A DNA stretch of 64,000 bases. Origin: Celeribacter indicus (GTDB lineage: Bacteria; Pseudomonadota; Alphaproteobacteria; Rhodobacterales; Rhodobacteraceae). Below, piece after piece: positions 44,904-53,633 of this stretch; positions within the stretch are counted from its first letter, which is position 1; every line of letters begins with the position of its first letter. The position numbers were made by a program, and so were the translations under genes. Under the pieces are notes generated by a model. It saw only the letters and a list, made by a program, of their open reading frames with translations. It did no database searches and had not been told where the DNA came from. The stretch is from the NCBI RefSeq assembly GCF_000819565.1, contig NZ_CP004393.1, positions 62,001 to 126,000 on the forward strand. The letters are read 5' to 3'.

Positions 44904-45641
44904 ATGCGCAAGCATCCTCTTGCCGTTCTGGCAGTGCTCGCACTGATCTCCTGTGCCGATGCGGCCACCGCGCAGGAGATCGCGATCGACCTCGGCGAGA
45001 CCGCCTCCCTCGCAACCCGGTCAATCCAGCTGCTGCTGCTGGTGACTGTTCTCAGCATCGTCCCCGGCCTCGCGATCACGCTCACATGTTTTCCGTTCAT
45101 CGTGACCGTGCTCTCGATCCTGCGGCAGGCAATTGGTCTACAGCAATCGCCACCGAACATGCTGATGATCAGTCTCGCGATGTTCCTCACCTATTTCGTC
45201 ATGGAGCCGGTGTTTACCGAAAGCTGGCAAGGTGGCGTCCAGCCCTATGTCAATAACGAAATCGAGCTCGAAGAAGCCTTCTCCCGCGCAGTTGACCCCT
45301 TCAGGGGCTTCATGTCCGGCCGCATCGATCCCGAAACTTTCTCCGAACTTCAGGCGCTGCGCGCTGATCTCGTCGATATCGAGGGCGTATCGCCTTCGGC
45401 GCCACTCTCGCTTCTCATCCCGTCCTTTCTGTTGTCGGAGATCGAACGGGCGTTCCGGATCGGATTCCTGATCTTCCTGCCCTTTCTGATCATCGATCTC
45501 GTCGTCTCCGCGATCCTCATGTCCATGGGCATGATGATGGTTCCTCCCGCCATCGTATCGCTTCCGTTCAAGCTCGCCTTCTTCGTCGTCTCCGACGGAT
45601 GGGCGCTGGTCTCGAGCGCACTGGTTCGCAGCTATTTCTGA
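44904..45641 (+). CDS. fliP: flagellar export gate protein FliP
   Basis: 245-aa gate protein with a cleavable signal peptide (1-22) and four membrane helices. It shows LTCFPFIVTVLSILRQAIGLQQSPPNMLMISLAMFLTYFVM across two segments, and LIPSFLLSEIERAFRIGFLIFLPFLIIDLVV, the FliP signature. Last recognisable gene of the fliF operon. Confidence 0.96.
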   Translation: MRKHPLAVLAVLALISCADAATAQEIAIDLGETASLATRSIQLLLLVTVLSIVPGLAITLTCFPFIVTVLSILRQAIGLQQSPPNMLMISLAMFLTYFVMEPVFTESWQGGVQPYVNNEIELEEAFSRAVDPFRGFMSGRIDPETFSELQALRADLVDIEGVSPSAPLSLLIPSFLLSEIERAFRIGFLIFLPFLIIDLVVSAILMSMGMMMVPPAIVSLPFKLAFFVVSDGWALVSSALVRSYF

Positions 45642-45714
45642 ACGGATCACGCAGGACGAGATTTGCCTGTCGCCGAACTCTCGGCAGATTGCTCATCGAC
45701 GTCAGGGGGATGAG

Positions 45715-45861
45715 ATGCCAAGACAGAACGGGGAGCCGGAGGATGAATATCCCATACCAGAAAACCCGTCTCACCGACAGGAGCCGTTTGACAGCCGCCG
45801 CGCGTTTCATTCAAATCCTCTTGCGCGCAGGATCAGGAAGCGCACCCCAGCCCGAGCTTGA
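45715..45861 (+). CDS. possible small or truncated ORF after fliP
   Basis: 48-aa frame starting MPRQNGEPEDEYPIPENP after AGGGGGATGAG, a strong ribosome-binding site. It ends FHSNPLARRIRKRTPARA, a basic stretch such as often precedes a membrane helix, so it may be the remaining N-terminus of a longer protein. Not recognised. Confidence 0.3.
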   Translation: MPRQNGEPEDEYPIPENPSHRQEPFDSRRAFHSNPLARRIRKRTPARA

Positions 45862-46540
45862 GGACACGAAATCGCGAGGTGTCCAGAACGTCCGCCTGCC
45901 CCGTCGCCACAATCGAGCCCAAGCCTGAGGCATCGAATCTGCGGTCGGCCTGCGGCCTTTTGCGGGACCGCACCGCGATACACAACTTCGGAGCGATGGT
46001 AAGGGCGAGTGAGGGAGAAACCAAGGCCCAATTCATATTCGCGCCTGACGTGGGACCGCCATCTGAACGACCTGAGCTTGCGCCCCGTTCGCGGGGGAAT
46101 TTGATCGCCGGATCACATTCTGTTCCTCTTAACTCCGCCATGGGCGGAAACGTGCGTCCGGTCAACAGAACTGTCGACGCCCAAATTCTTTGGACCAGTC
46201 CAGTTGCACCGAAAGCTGCGTGACGATCTGCATCCTAGAGCCCCTTGTGGCTTCAGCGGCTGAACCGATTATCGAACGTGGTGTGCGGACTATTGACGGC
46301 CGCGCAATCCTGCTCCCGAACGCAGAGCATGGAAAGTGCCGCTAATCGCCCGTCCATCGTCCAACCGCTGCGCAGCGGACCGGTTCTTCGGTAGCGGCAG
46401 CCTGGTCACCGCCGTTGCCTGGTCTGAAAGACAGCATGCTCCCGACGGGCTCCGCTCCTGTCTGTTGTTCTGGAACAAAGTCAGATCTTAATGACAGATC
46501 AATATGTTGACTGGATTGAAATCCTAAGTCCTGGCTCACT

Positions 46541-46663
46541 TCAGGAACTGCCCCACGAGTAGACACCGCCAAGTGGTCGCAGGGTGCCTTGGACCGGGTC
46601 CTTCGCAATGATGTTCGTTCCCCGGTCCGGCAGGCGGAACAGCCCGAACGGCGGTGCGATCAC
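46541..46663 (-). CDS. possible small ORF downstream of flgI
   Basis: 40-aa frame from GTG at 46663 (residues IAPPFGLFRLPDRG, then NIIAKDPVQG, ending GVYSWGSS). It is in the same frame as flgI, directly after its stop codon, and has GC-rich third positions like real genes here. FlgI itself ends at a normal place, so this is not needed for it. No family recognised. Confidence 0.3.
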   Translation of the reverse strand: MIAPPFGLFRLPDRGTNIIAKDPVQGTLRPLGGVYSWGSS

Positions 46664-46678
46664 GACATGTTCAATCCC

Positions 46679-47782
46679 TTACCGTACAAGAAATTCGGCA
46701 TGTAGGGCGCCGGCTGCCTTGATGCTTTTCAGGATGTCGATCATGTCTCGCGGCGACACGCCCAACGCGTTCAGCCCTGCGATCACTTCGGACAGCGAGG
46801 TGCCTTCCCGGACTTCGGCGAGTCCGACTCCCGGTTCTTCTTCCAATGCCGCCCGCGTTCTGGGGACAACCACCGTCGCACCTTCGGCAAAGGGATTGGG
46901 CTGTACCACCAGCGGCTCCTCCTCGATCCGGAGCGTCAGGTTGCCTTGGCTCACGGCGACGCGGGAAATCCGCACATCTTCGCCCATCACGATCGTACCC
47001 GAACGCTGGTCCACGACCACGCGGGCCTTGCGTTCCGGTTCCACCGAAATGTTCTCGACGCGACCGAGCGCGTGGGCCGGCGACAGTTCGCGCGTGGCCT
47101 TGACGTCAAGAAGAACCGTCCCCGCATCGAGCATACGCGAGACGACGCGACCGAAATCCCTGTTGATTGCCCGTTCGATTCGTTCTGCCGTGGTGAAGTC
47201 GGGCTCTCGCAGGGCAAGCCTGAGCGATTTCAACTGTGTGAAGTCAAAGTCGATCTCCCGCTCGACCCGCGCGCCAGAGGGGATGACGCCCGCCGTCGGA
47301 ACGCCCTGCACAACGGAAGCGCCATCGCCTTCGGCCGATGCGCCCCCGGCAATGACCGTCCCCTGCGCAACCGCGTAGATCTGACCATCGGGCGCGTTCA
47401 GTGGCGTCATCACGAGCGTGCCGCCCAGAAGGCTTTTCGCATCGCCGATCGCGGAGACGGTGACGTCGATCTTGCCCCCGGCGCGCGCGAAGGGCGGCAG
47501 CGTCGCGGTGACGAAGACCGCCGCCACGTTCCTGGGACGAAATTGCTCCCCCGTGACGTTCACGCCGAGCCGCTCGAGCAGGTTCGACATGATCTCCTCC
47601 GTAAACGGCGCGTTCCGGATGCCATCCCCGGTGCCGTTCAGACCAACGACCAGGCCATATCCCACCAGATCGTTGCCGCGCACGCCGTCGAACTCGACGA
47701 GATCCTTGATCCGGATCGGATTGGCCAGGGACGGAAGAGCGAGGCAGAACCAGAACAGAGCCGCGAGGACCGCTTTCATCAT
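46679..47782 (-). CDS. flgI: flagellar P-ring protein FlgI
   Basis: 367-aa periplasmic P-ring protein with a signal peptide (1-21). It shows RIKDLVEFDGVRGNDLVGYGLVVGLNGTGDG split around VRGNDLVGYGLVVGL, PRNVAAVFVTATLPPFARAG and GTLVMTPLNAPDGQIYAVAQG. The ATG at 47782 overlaps the flgL stop (TGATG). Last gene of the flgE-flgK-flgL-flgI operon. Confidence 0.96.
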   Translation of the reverse strand: MMKAVLAALFWFCLALPSLANPIRIKDLVEFDGVRGNDLVGYGLVVGLNGTGDGIRNAPFTEEIMSNLLERLGVNVTGEQFRPRNVAAVFVTATLPPFARAGGKIDVTVSAIGDAKSLLGGTLVMTPLNAPDGQIYAVAQGTVIAGGASAEGDGASVVQGVPTAGVIPSGARVEREIDFDFTQLKSLRLALREPDFTTAERIERAINRDFGRVVSRMLDAGTVLLDVKATRELSPAHALGRVENISVEPERKARVVVDQRSGTIVMGEDVRISRVAVSQGNLTLRIEEEPLVVQPNPFAEGATVVVPRTRAALEEEPGVGLAEVREGTSLSEVIAGLNALGVSPRDMIDILKSIKAAGALHAEFLVR

Positions 47783-48789
47783 CACAGATAATCCGCGAGG
47801 GTCAGGCGCGACAGCCGCGCAGTGAGCGTGTAGATGAGCTCCAACTGGGTCTCCGTCTGTTGCAGCAGAGAGGCGGTGTCCTCCGGATCAGCCGAGACGA
47901 TGTCGGACTTCGCACGACTGTAGGAATATTTCATCGAGGCATTCGCGGCCCCCGCCTCCTCGATCCTGGCCTCGACAGAGCCGACCTGCGCCTGAAGATC
48001 AGTGAGTCCTGCCTGCGCGCCCATGAGCGTTTCGCCCGCGGATCGGAGCAATTGCGCCCGCGCGTCCGGATCGCCGTCGAACAAGCCCTGATCGAGCAGG
48101 GAGGCGAGTGCCAGTCCCTTCAGCACCTGGCGAAGTGCCGGATCGTCGCCCCGAACCTCCAGGCTTGCGCTCTCGCCATCGCCGAGTGTGAAGCCGGATA
48201 GATGACGGGTCGAACCGCGGTAGGCTGTCGTCTCGAACCCGCCGCCGGAGACCATGAACCAGTCGTCGAGAAGCGTCTCGACATCGGAGACTGTCGTTGC
48301 GCTCGCGACCACGGCCTGAAGATCGGCGAGAATGTCATCGGCCGGCGCGAAAGCCGTGGCACCCGTCGCCGCTCCGCTGAAGAGGGCACGGTCACCGACG
48401 CGGGTGTTGAGCGCCGAGAGGATGGAACGGAACCGCGACTGTGCATCGCCCGCGGCCACCGATATGCTGGTTTCGCCTCCATTCGCGGCCGCCGTCAGGA
48501 GCCCCGTCGCGCTGTCCGACAGATGCGACGCGATCGTTCCGAGCGTGGTTTGCATGGAGGTCGCGAACAGATCGGCCTCCCTGATCGAGAGATCGTAGGA
48601 GGCCAGCGTCCGCAGGGATCTTTCGATCGAGGAGAGCGGCGTGAAATCTCCGGACACCGCCGCCGCGATGTTCTGTTTCCGACCGCTGGACAGCTCGGAC
48701 GTGTATCGTTCCAGATCCTGCTTCACCTGTGTCGTAAACCGCATGGTGCGCAGGGTGGAGGCCATGTCCCCCAGGGAAATGGAGCTCAT
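47782..48789 (-). CDS. flgL: hook-filament junction protein FlgL
   Basis: 335-aa flagellin-like junction protein. N-terminal helix LGDMASTLRTMRFTTQVKQDLERYTSELSSGR and C-terminal helix ANASMKYSYSRAKSDIVSADPEDTASLLQQTETQLE are as expected, each given here only in part. It follows flgK by 2 bp and joins FlgK to the filament. Confidence 0.9.
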   Translation of the reverse strand: MSSISLGDMASTLRTMRFTTQVKQDLERYTSELSSGRKQNIAAAVSGDFTPLSSIERSLRTLASYDLSIREADLFATSMQTTLGTIASHLSDSATGLLTAAANGGETSISVAAGDAQSRFRSILSALNTRVGDRALFSGAATGATAFAPADDILADLQAVVASATTVSDVETLLDDWFMVSGGGFETTAYRGSTRHLSGFTLGDGESASLEVRGDDPALRQVLKGLALASLLDQGLFDGDPDARAQLLRSAGETLMGAQAGLTDLQAQVGSVEARIEEAGAANASMKYSYSRAKSDIVSADPEDTASLLQQTETQLELIYTLTARLSRLTLADYL

Positions 48790-48791
48790 CC

Positions 48792-50249
48792 TCAGATCCT
48801 CATAAGCTGATCCATCAGTGCCTGGATCGTTTCGATGACTTTGGCATTCGCGGCGTAACTCTGTTCGATAACAAGAAGCTGCTGCATCTCGTGATCTGTG
48901 TCGACGCCATTTTCCAACTCGATGGCATGGAGCGTTTGCTGGCGCGCGGCGGCATGGGTAAGCTCGGCTTCGGCATGGAGCCGGCTGGTTTCGACGAGGG
49001 AATAGATGTCCGACGCAAATCCGAGCGCGGTTCGCCCGATGCCGACGAGATCCCCCGAGGATGCGACGCGGGTAGCCCGTAGCACGCCCGAAAGTGAACT
49101 CAGAATCGTGGCGTCACCCTGCTCGCCTTCCGCCGCTGCGCCGAGCCCGTCTCGAAGCCTCCACAGATCGCCACCCGCCGCGGGTTTCACGAGCGCATTG
49201 ACGGAAATGCGGCCGGCAAGTCCTTCCTCGGAGAGCGCGTCGAAGGCGAGTCCGCCATCGGTGAACAGCCCCGCGGCACCCGGCGCCAGGGTAGGGTCGG
49301 CGTCTGTCGTGGCGAAACGCTCGATCAGGTCGCGGGCGAGCGCGTCGAGTTGTTTTTGCGCCTGCGGCGCGAGCTCGTCGCGCAATTCGAACAGGCCGGC
49401 GAGCTTTCCGCCCGCGATGGCACCTTTTCCGGCATCGGTGGACACCGGCATCCCGTTGATGGACAGGCCGGACAGGGCGCCGTTGGCGAGCGTCATGTCG
49501 GGCGTGATCGTCGGTGTCGCAGTGAAGGAGACAGTCGCGGCCTTCGATTCGACGAGGGCCGCCCCGCCCGTCGTGTAGAGAGCGACCATTCCGTTCTCGC
49601 GCGGGATTTCCGTGACCGGAACGATCTCTGCGATCCGGTCGATCAGAACCTGTCTCTGGTCCATGAGCGTGTTCGCGTCATAGCCGTTGGAGATCTGCTT
49701 GCGGATGGCGACGTTCAGTTCGACGACCTGGTCGAGCGTGCTTTGCAACAGGTCCACCGTCTGTCCGATCTGCCTGTCGGCGGAGATGCGCAGGTCCATG
49801 AGATCGTCGGAAGCGCTGTTGAGCCTGGCCGTGAGATCCTCCGCCGCGTCCAGGACGGAGGCGAGCCGCGCCGGGGAGTCCGGCCGGCTCGCCGCCTCGA
49901 TCAGGGCGGTCTCCAGCCCGGTGATCCGGCCCCCGACCGAATGGGCCTCGTCAGCACGCCCCATGGCGGTGGCGAAGGCCGCGAAAAAGCCGGCGCGCGT
50001 GTCCTCGAGCGCGCGTTCGGCATCGGCGAGACGGCGTTCGCCGGTGGTGACCGGATCGTGATACCGGGAGACGCCGACTACGGCGACGCCGGAACCGCTT
50101 CTCCCCGTCTGCGTGGAGGTGAGCTCGATCTCGCGCCGGCCATAGCCCTCCGTCAGGGCATTCGCGACGTTGGACGACACCACGTCGGCCGCGCGCGAGA
50201 CGGCGTTCAGTCCCGTTAGCGCATTTGCGAGAGCGTTCGAAATGCTCAT
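48792..50249 (-). CDS. flgK: hook-associated protein FlgK
   Basis: 485-aa junction protein. The N-terminus MSISNALANALTGLNAVSRAADVVSSNVANALTEGYGRREIEL carries the rod/hook signature SSNVANALTEGYGRR. The C-terminus is MQQLLVIEQSYAANAKVIETIQALMDQLMRI in type. It lies 28 bp after flgE. Confidence 0.95.
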   Translation of the reverse strand: MSISNALANALTGLNAVSRAADVVSSNVANALTEGYGRREIELTSTQTGRSGSGVAVVGVSRYHDPVTTGERRLADAERALEDTRAGFFAAFATAMGRADEAHSVGGRITGLETALIEAASRPDSPARLASVLDAAEDLTARLNSASDDLMDLRISADRQIGQTVDLLQSTLDQVVELNVAIRKQISNGYDANTLMDQRQVLIDRIAEIVPVTEIPRENGMVALYTTGGAALVESKAATVSFTATPTITPDMTLANGALSGLSINGMPVSTDAGKGAIAGGKLAGLFELRDELAPQAQKQLDALARDLIERFATTDADPTLAPGAAGLFTDGGLAFDALSEEGLAGRISVNALVKPAAGGDLWRLRDGLGAAAEGEQGDATILSSLSGVLRATRVASSGDLVGIGRTALGFASDIYSLVETSRLHAEAELTHAAARQQTLHAIELENGVDTDHEMQQLLVIEQSYAANAKVIETIQALMDQLMRI

Positions 50250-50277
50250 CCTCTATCCTCCTGCTCCGCCGCTTTCG

Positions 50278-51570
50278 TCAGCGTTTGATATTGGTCGTCT
50301 CCTGCAACATCTCGTCGACGGTCTGGATCACCTTCGCGTTCGACGAGTAGGCGCGCTGTGTCTGGATGAGATCGGTCAGTTCAGCCGCCACATCGGTCGT
50401 CGAACTCTCTCGCGCATAACCTTCGATCGTTCCGGTGGGACCGTCGCCGGCGTCCCAGAGGAAGAAGGAGCCCGAATCCGGGGAGACCTGATAGGTCTGG
50501 TCGCCAAGCGCCCTCAGCCCGTTCGGATTTGGAACGTCGACCAGCGGGATCTGGTAGATGCGGCGTGTGAAGCCGGTGTCATAGGTCGCGGTGATGTAGC
50601 CGCCATCGTCGATTTCCACCGACGTCAGCTTCCCGACCGGCGAACCGTCTTTCGTGATCGAGGTCGGGGAAAAACTGTTGGAGAGTTGCGTCAGCCCGTT
50701 GGTGTCGCCGGGTCTGCCGATCGTCATTTCAATCGGCCCGCCGGCGACGGTAAGGGCGAGGGCACCGGTCGAGGTGCTGTAGGTCGCCCCCGAGGGATTG
50801 TTGACGGTCGGCGTCACGGTGGACAGCGTGCCACCGGCCCCGCGCGTATCGTCGAAGACGAGCGTATATTCCCCGATGATCGCGTTTCCGGAGGCGGAGT
50901 CGGTGATCGTCATGGTCCAGGTGTTGGCAGTCACGCCGTCGGGCACGAAGGTGATGTCGAGCGATTCCGACGTGCCGAGGTTGCCGAAATACTCCACCGC
51001 GAGCGGTGTGGTCGTCGCATCCTCGGCGGGGAGGTTCACGCCGAAATTGATCCGCGTCGTCGGATCACCCGCGGTCTGGTTCGAGTTGATCATCACGGGT
51101 TCCAGCCCGGTCATCGTGTCGCGGGGGTAGGTCGAAATCGTTCCGTCGGCCTCCGCAGGCCAGCCGAGCAGAACAAGACCGGACTGGGTCTTCAGGATAC
51201 CGTCGGCGTCGGTGTGGAACGAGCCGGTCGTCGTCATCATCAGCGGCTGGTCCCCCATCGTCCCGTCGAGCGACACTTCGGTCGTGACGGGGATGAAGCC
51301 GTTGCCGGACACCGCGATGTCGGTCGCGTTCGAGGTCGAGACGAGCCCGCCCTGTTCCCCGATCAGGCGGGAGGTCGTGGCGCGCACGCCACCGGCGGAA
51401 TAGGTTCCCGTGTTGGTGGAATTCGAGATGACGAAGGAGGCGAAATCCGTCTCCGCGCGCTTGTAGCCATAGGTGCCCGAATTCGCGATGTTGTCGGAAA
51501 TCGTCGCCAGCCGCGTGGCGTTGGCGGCCAGGCCGGCCACGCCCGCGTTGAGCGAGGAGGAGATGGACAT
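50278..51570 (-). CDS. flgE: flagellar hook protein FlgE
   Basis: 430-aa hook subunit. N-terminus MSISSSLNAGVAGLAANATR with ISDNIANSGTYGYKRAETDF; C-terminus LTDLIQTQRAYSSNAKVIQTVDEMLQ. The hook cap FlgD and hook-length ruler FliK needed for its assembly are not in this window. A CtrA box lies 53 bp upstream of its ATG. Confidence 0.95.
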   Translation of the reverse strand: MSISSSLNAGVAGLAANATRLATISDNIANSGTYGYKRAETDFASFVISNSTNTGTYSAGGVRATTSRLIGEQGGLVSTSNATDIAVSGNGFIPVTTEVSLDGTMGDQPLMMTTTGSFHTDADGILKTQSGLVLLGWPAEADGTISTYPRDTMTGLEPVMINSNQTAGDPTTRINFGVNLPAEDATTTPLAVEYFGNLGTSESLDITFVPDGVTANTWTMTITDSASGNAIIGEYTLVFDDTRGAGGTLSTVTPTVNNPSGATYSTSTGALALTVAGGPIEMTIGRPGDTNGLTQLSNSFSPTSITKDGSPVGKLTSVEIDDGGYITATYDTGFTRRIYQIPLVDVPNPNGLRALGDQTYQVSPDSGSFFLWDAGDGPTGTIEGYARESSTTDVAAELTDLIQTQRAYSSNAKVIQTVDEMLQETTNIKR

Positions 51571-51622
51571 GAAAAGCGCCTTTCTGCTGCTGAAGCCTGT
51601 CCCACAATATGCCCGATACTCC

Positions 51623-51637
51623 TTAACGCGCCGCTAA
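51623..51637. promoter_or_regulatory. CtrA-type box upstream of flgE
   Basis: TTAA-CGCGCCG-CTAA, the same one-base variant as the box at fliF, in the 82-bp spacer between motB and flgE. It is placed to control flgE-flgK-flgL-flgI. Confidence 0.6.
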
Positions 51638-51652
51638 CGGCTAAAATCCGAT

Positions 51653-52498
51653 CTATTTCCCGCGGATCTGGTTGCGCAGGAGGACGATCTCCACGCGGTT
51701 GTTGCGCACCGACATGGGATTGCCGACAGCGGGCCGGCGATCGGCATAGCCGGTGACGCGGAGGATCCGTTTCGGGGGCGTTCCGTTCGTTTCGAGCAGT
51801 TGGCGGATGCGGTCGGCGCGGCGCGTGGAGATGTCCCAGACGGGATTGTCCGCTACCACGATGGGTTGTGCGCTGACATGGCCGGACACCGCGATGTCGT
51901 TGCGCACGATGCGGAACACCTCCGACAACATGCCGACGAGAAGGCCCGTGATCTCCGTCGGTTCGCTGCCCCTGCCGGCAAAGAGCGGTTCGCCCTCGAG
52001 ATCGAACAACTCGATAATGAGGCCCTCGTCCGTGACGCGGGTCACGATATGCCGCATCGCCTCGTCGGCCGCCATGCTTTCACCGCTGAAGGCGGTGAGG
52101 AGGTCCTGAACCTCCGCGAACGCCTTTGCCTCGAGCGCGTGGGCGCGCTCTGCCTCGGCTTCCCCGGCGGCCGCGCCCTTCTGATCCGTGGAATTCGCGT
52201 TGGAGGCGCCCGTGCCGTTCTGCGACAGGGTTTCCTCCGTAAAGACGGAATCGCCGCCGAACGACCCGTCGCCGCCGCCGGAGATCCGGTTCACCGGAAT
52301 CGTCGGATTGAAGTAATCCGCGATGCCTTTCCTCTGCTTTTCCGTCGTCGCGTTCAGCAACCACATCAGGAGGAAGAACGCCATCATCGCAGTCACGAAA
52401 TCGGCGTAAGCGACCTTCCATGCCCCGCCGTGATGGCCCCCGCCAGCCACGACCTTCTTTCTCTTGATGATAACCGGCGCATTGTCCTTGCCGCTCAT
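51653..52498 (-). CDS. motB: flagellar motor stator protein MotB
   Basis: 281-aa stator subunit. The single membrane helix follows AWKVAYADFVTAMMAFFLLMWLL, with the proton-carrying Asp33. The periplasmic OmpA/MotB peptidoglycan-binding domain is at about 165-275 (ISTRRADRIRQLLETNGTP). A TTAA half-site lies in the 80-bp spacer upstream. It is encoded well apart from motA. Confidence 0.95.
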   Translation of the reverse strand: MSGKDNAPVIIKRKKVVAGGGHHGGAWKVAYADFVTAMMAFFLLMWLLNATTEKQRKGIADYFNPTIPVNRISGGGDGSFGGDSVFTEETLSQNGTGASNANSTDQKGAAAGEAEAERAHALEAKAFAEVQDLLTAFSGESMAADEAMRHIVTRVTDEGLIIELFDLEGEPLFAGRGSEPTEITGLLVGMLSEVFRIVRNDIAVSGHVSAQPIVVADNPVWDISTRRADRIRQLLETNGTPPKRILRVTGYADRRPAVGNPMSVRNNRVEIVLLRNQIRGK

Positions 52499-52578
52499 CC
52501 CACCACCTCATGTTCACCCGGAACAAGAGGTAGCAGGCAGAGGTGAAGAGGCGCTTAACCTCTAAAATTGTGTGAACG

Positions 52579-53622
52579 TCAGCGATCGGGGAAGATCCCC
52601 GCCGAGGTCGGCGCCCCGTCGTCGAACTGCGCGAGGTAGTCGACGATCACCTTTTGGTTCACCGCGAAGCCCTTGTATTCGGCGAGCGCGGGGTCGATGT
52701 CGCGCAGCACACGGTGCAGGCGCCGACCCCATTTCGGCTGGGTACAGATGTCCTCGAGACAGGCGAGGTAACAGCGGATCGGAAAGGCGATGGCGTTGGA
52801 GCGCGGCAGACGCCAGAAGGTCTGGAGTTCCACGCGAAGGTGCTGCTTGCGACCGACATTCTCCGGCGTAACCGTGCGCTTTTCCGGCCCCCATTTGTGA
52901 TAGTTCTCGGGACTCGTGTCGAGGCGCGGATTGACCGTCATCGTCCAGTTGAGGCGCCGGTACTCCTGTCCCTGCCGCATCGCGAGAAGGAATTTCAGCG
53001 CCCGGTCGAACACCCCCAACCGTTTCGCCTTTGGCACCGGGGCGTGCCATTCGAAGAAGTTCATCCCGACATCGAAATCGAGCGACCAGTCGGCCTGGGA
53101 GGTCACCATGCCGGCGTCCATCCACAGGTTGCCCTCGCGTTCGTCGAGAAGGGCGAAATCCCCCTGCGTCTGGCGCGTGATGTATTCCATCGGCCCGCAG
53201 GGCAGCGTGGTCGGGTCGAGGAAGGTGAAGCGCTGCTCGATGCCGAGCGGCCTGTTGATCCAGTGCCAGCGATTGCCGTCGCGGTGAAGCGCGAACAGAT
53301 CCGGGTAATCCTCCGATTTCGAGACCATGATGATCTCCAGGAGATCCCAGCCCGCAAGCTCCATATGCGGCAGCGACTGGCAGCGCAGCGGATCCTCGTC
53401 GAGCGTGATCGCGCGGTCCCGCATCTCCGAGACATAATGTTCGTCCACATCGAAACGATGCTCGAACACCGATCCTTCCGGTCCGCCGGGATGCGGTTCG
53501 ATGTTCACCGAATACATGTAGTCATCACGGTCGAACGGAAAGGGAAAGCGCCGGATCGCCCGATCCGTGTTGTAATAGCTGTAATCGCCACGAAAGGTTT
53601 CGTCGTTGAATTGCAGGGTCAT
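52579..53622 (-). CDS. dmmA: dimethylamine monooxygenase subunit DmmA (heme-dependent oxidative N-demethylase)
   Basis: 347-aa DUF3445-type protein, the catalytic subunit that oxidises dimethylamine to methylamine and formaldehyde. It shows RRFPFPFDRDDYMYSVNIEPHPGG in part, LLEIIMVSKSEDYPDLFAL, and WTMTVNPRLDTSPENYHKWG, which are features of this family. The ATG at 53622 is chosen over an upstream frame; it lies 11 bp after dmmB. Last gene of the dmm set. Confidence 0.88.
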   Translation of the reverse strand: MTLQFNDETFRGDYSYYNTDRAIRRFPFPFDRDDYMYSVNIEPHPGGPEGSVFEHRFDVDEHYVSEMRDRAITLDEDPLRCQSLPHMELAGWDLLEIIMVSKSEDYPDLFALHRDGNRWHWINRPLGIEQRFTFLDPTTLPCGPMEYITRQTQGDFALLDEREGNLWMDAGMVTSQADWSLDFDVGMNFFEWHAPVPKAKRLGVFDRALKFLLAMRQGQEYRRLNWTMTVNPRLDTSPENYHKWGPEKRTVTPENVGRKQHLRVELQTFWRLPRSNAIAFPIRCYLACLEDICTQPKWGRRLHRVLRDIDPALAEYKGFAVNQKVIVDYLAQFDDGAPTSAGIFPDR

Positions 53623-53633
53623 GTGTGTCTCCC

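Larger units (their letters stand above)
45642..46678. other. 1-kb stretch without a recognisable gene between fliP and flgI
   Basis: Composition shifts to less GC-rich and no long frame carries a family signature. Small structures seen: GCCGA/TCGGC hairpin (45672-45686), GGACAC...GTGTCC (45862-45882), a 48-aa frame with a good ribosome-binding site (45715-45861) and a 40-aa frame on the minus strand (46541-46663). Frames at 46342-46608 (minus) and 45858-46223 (plus) are open but unconvincing. It may be decayed foreign DNA. Confidence 0.5.
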
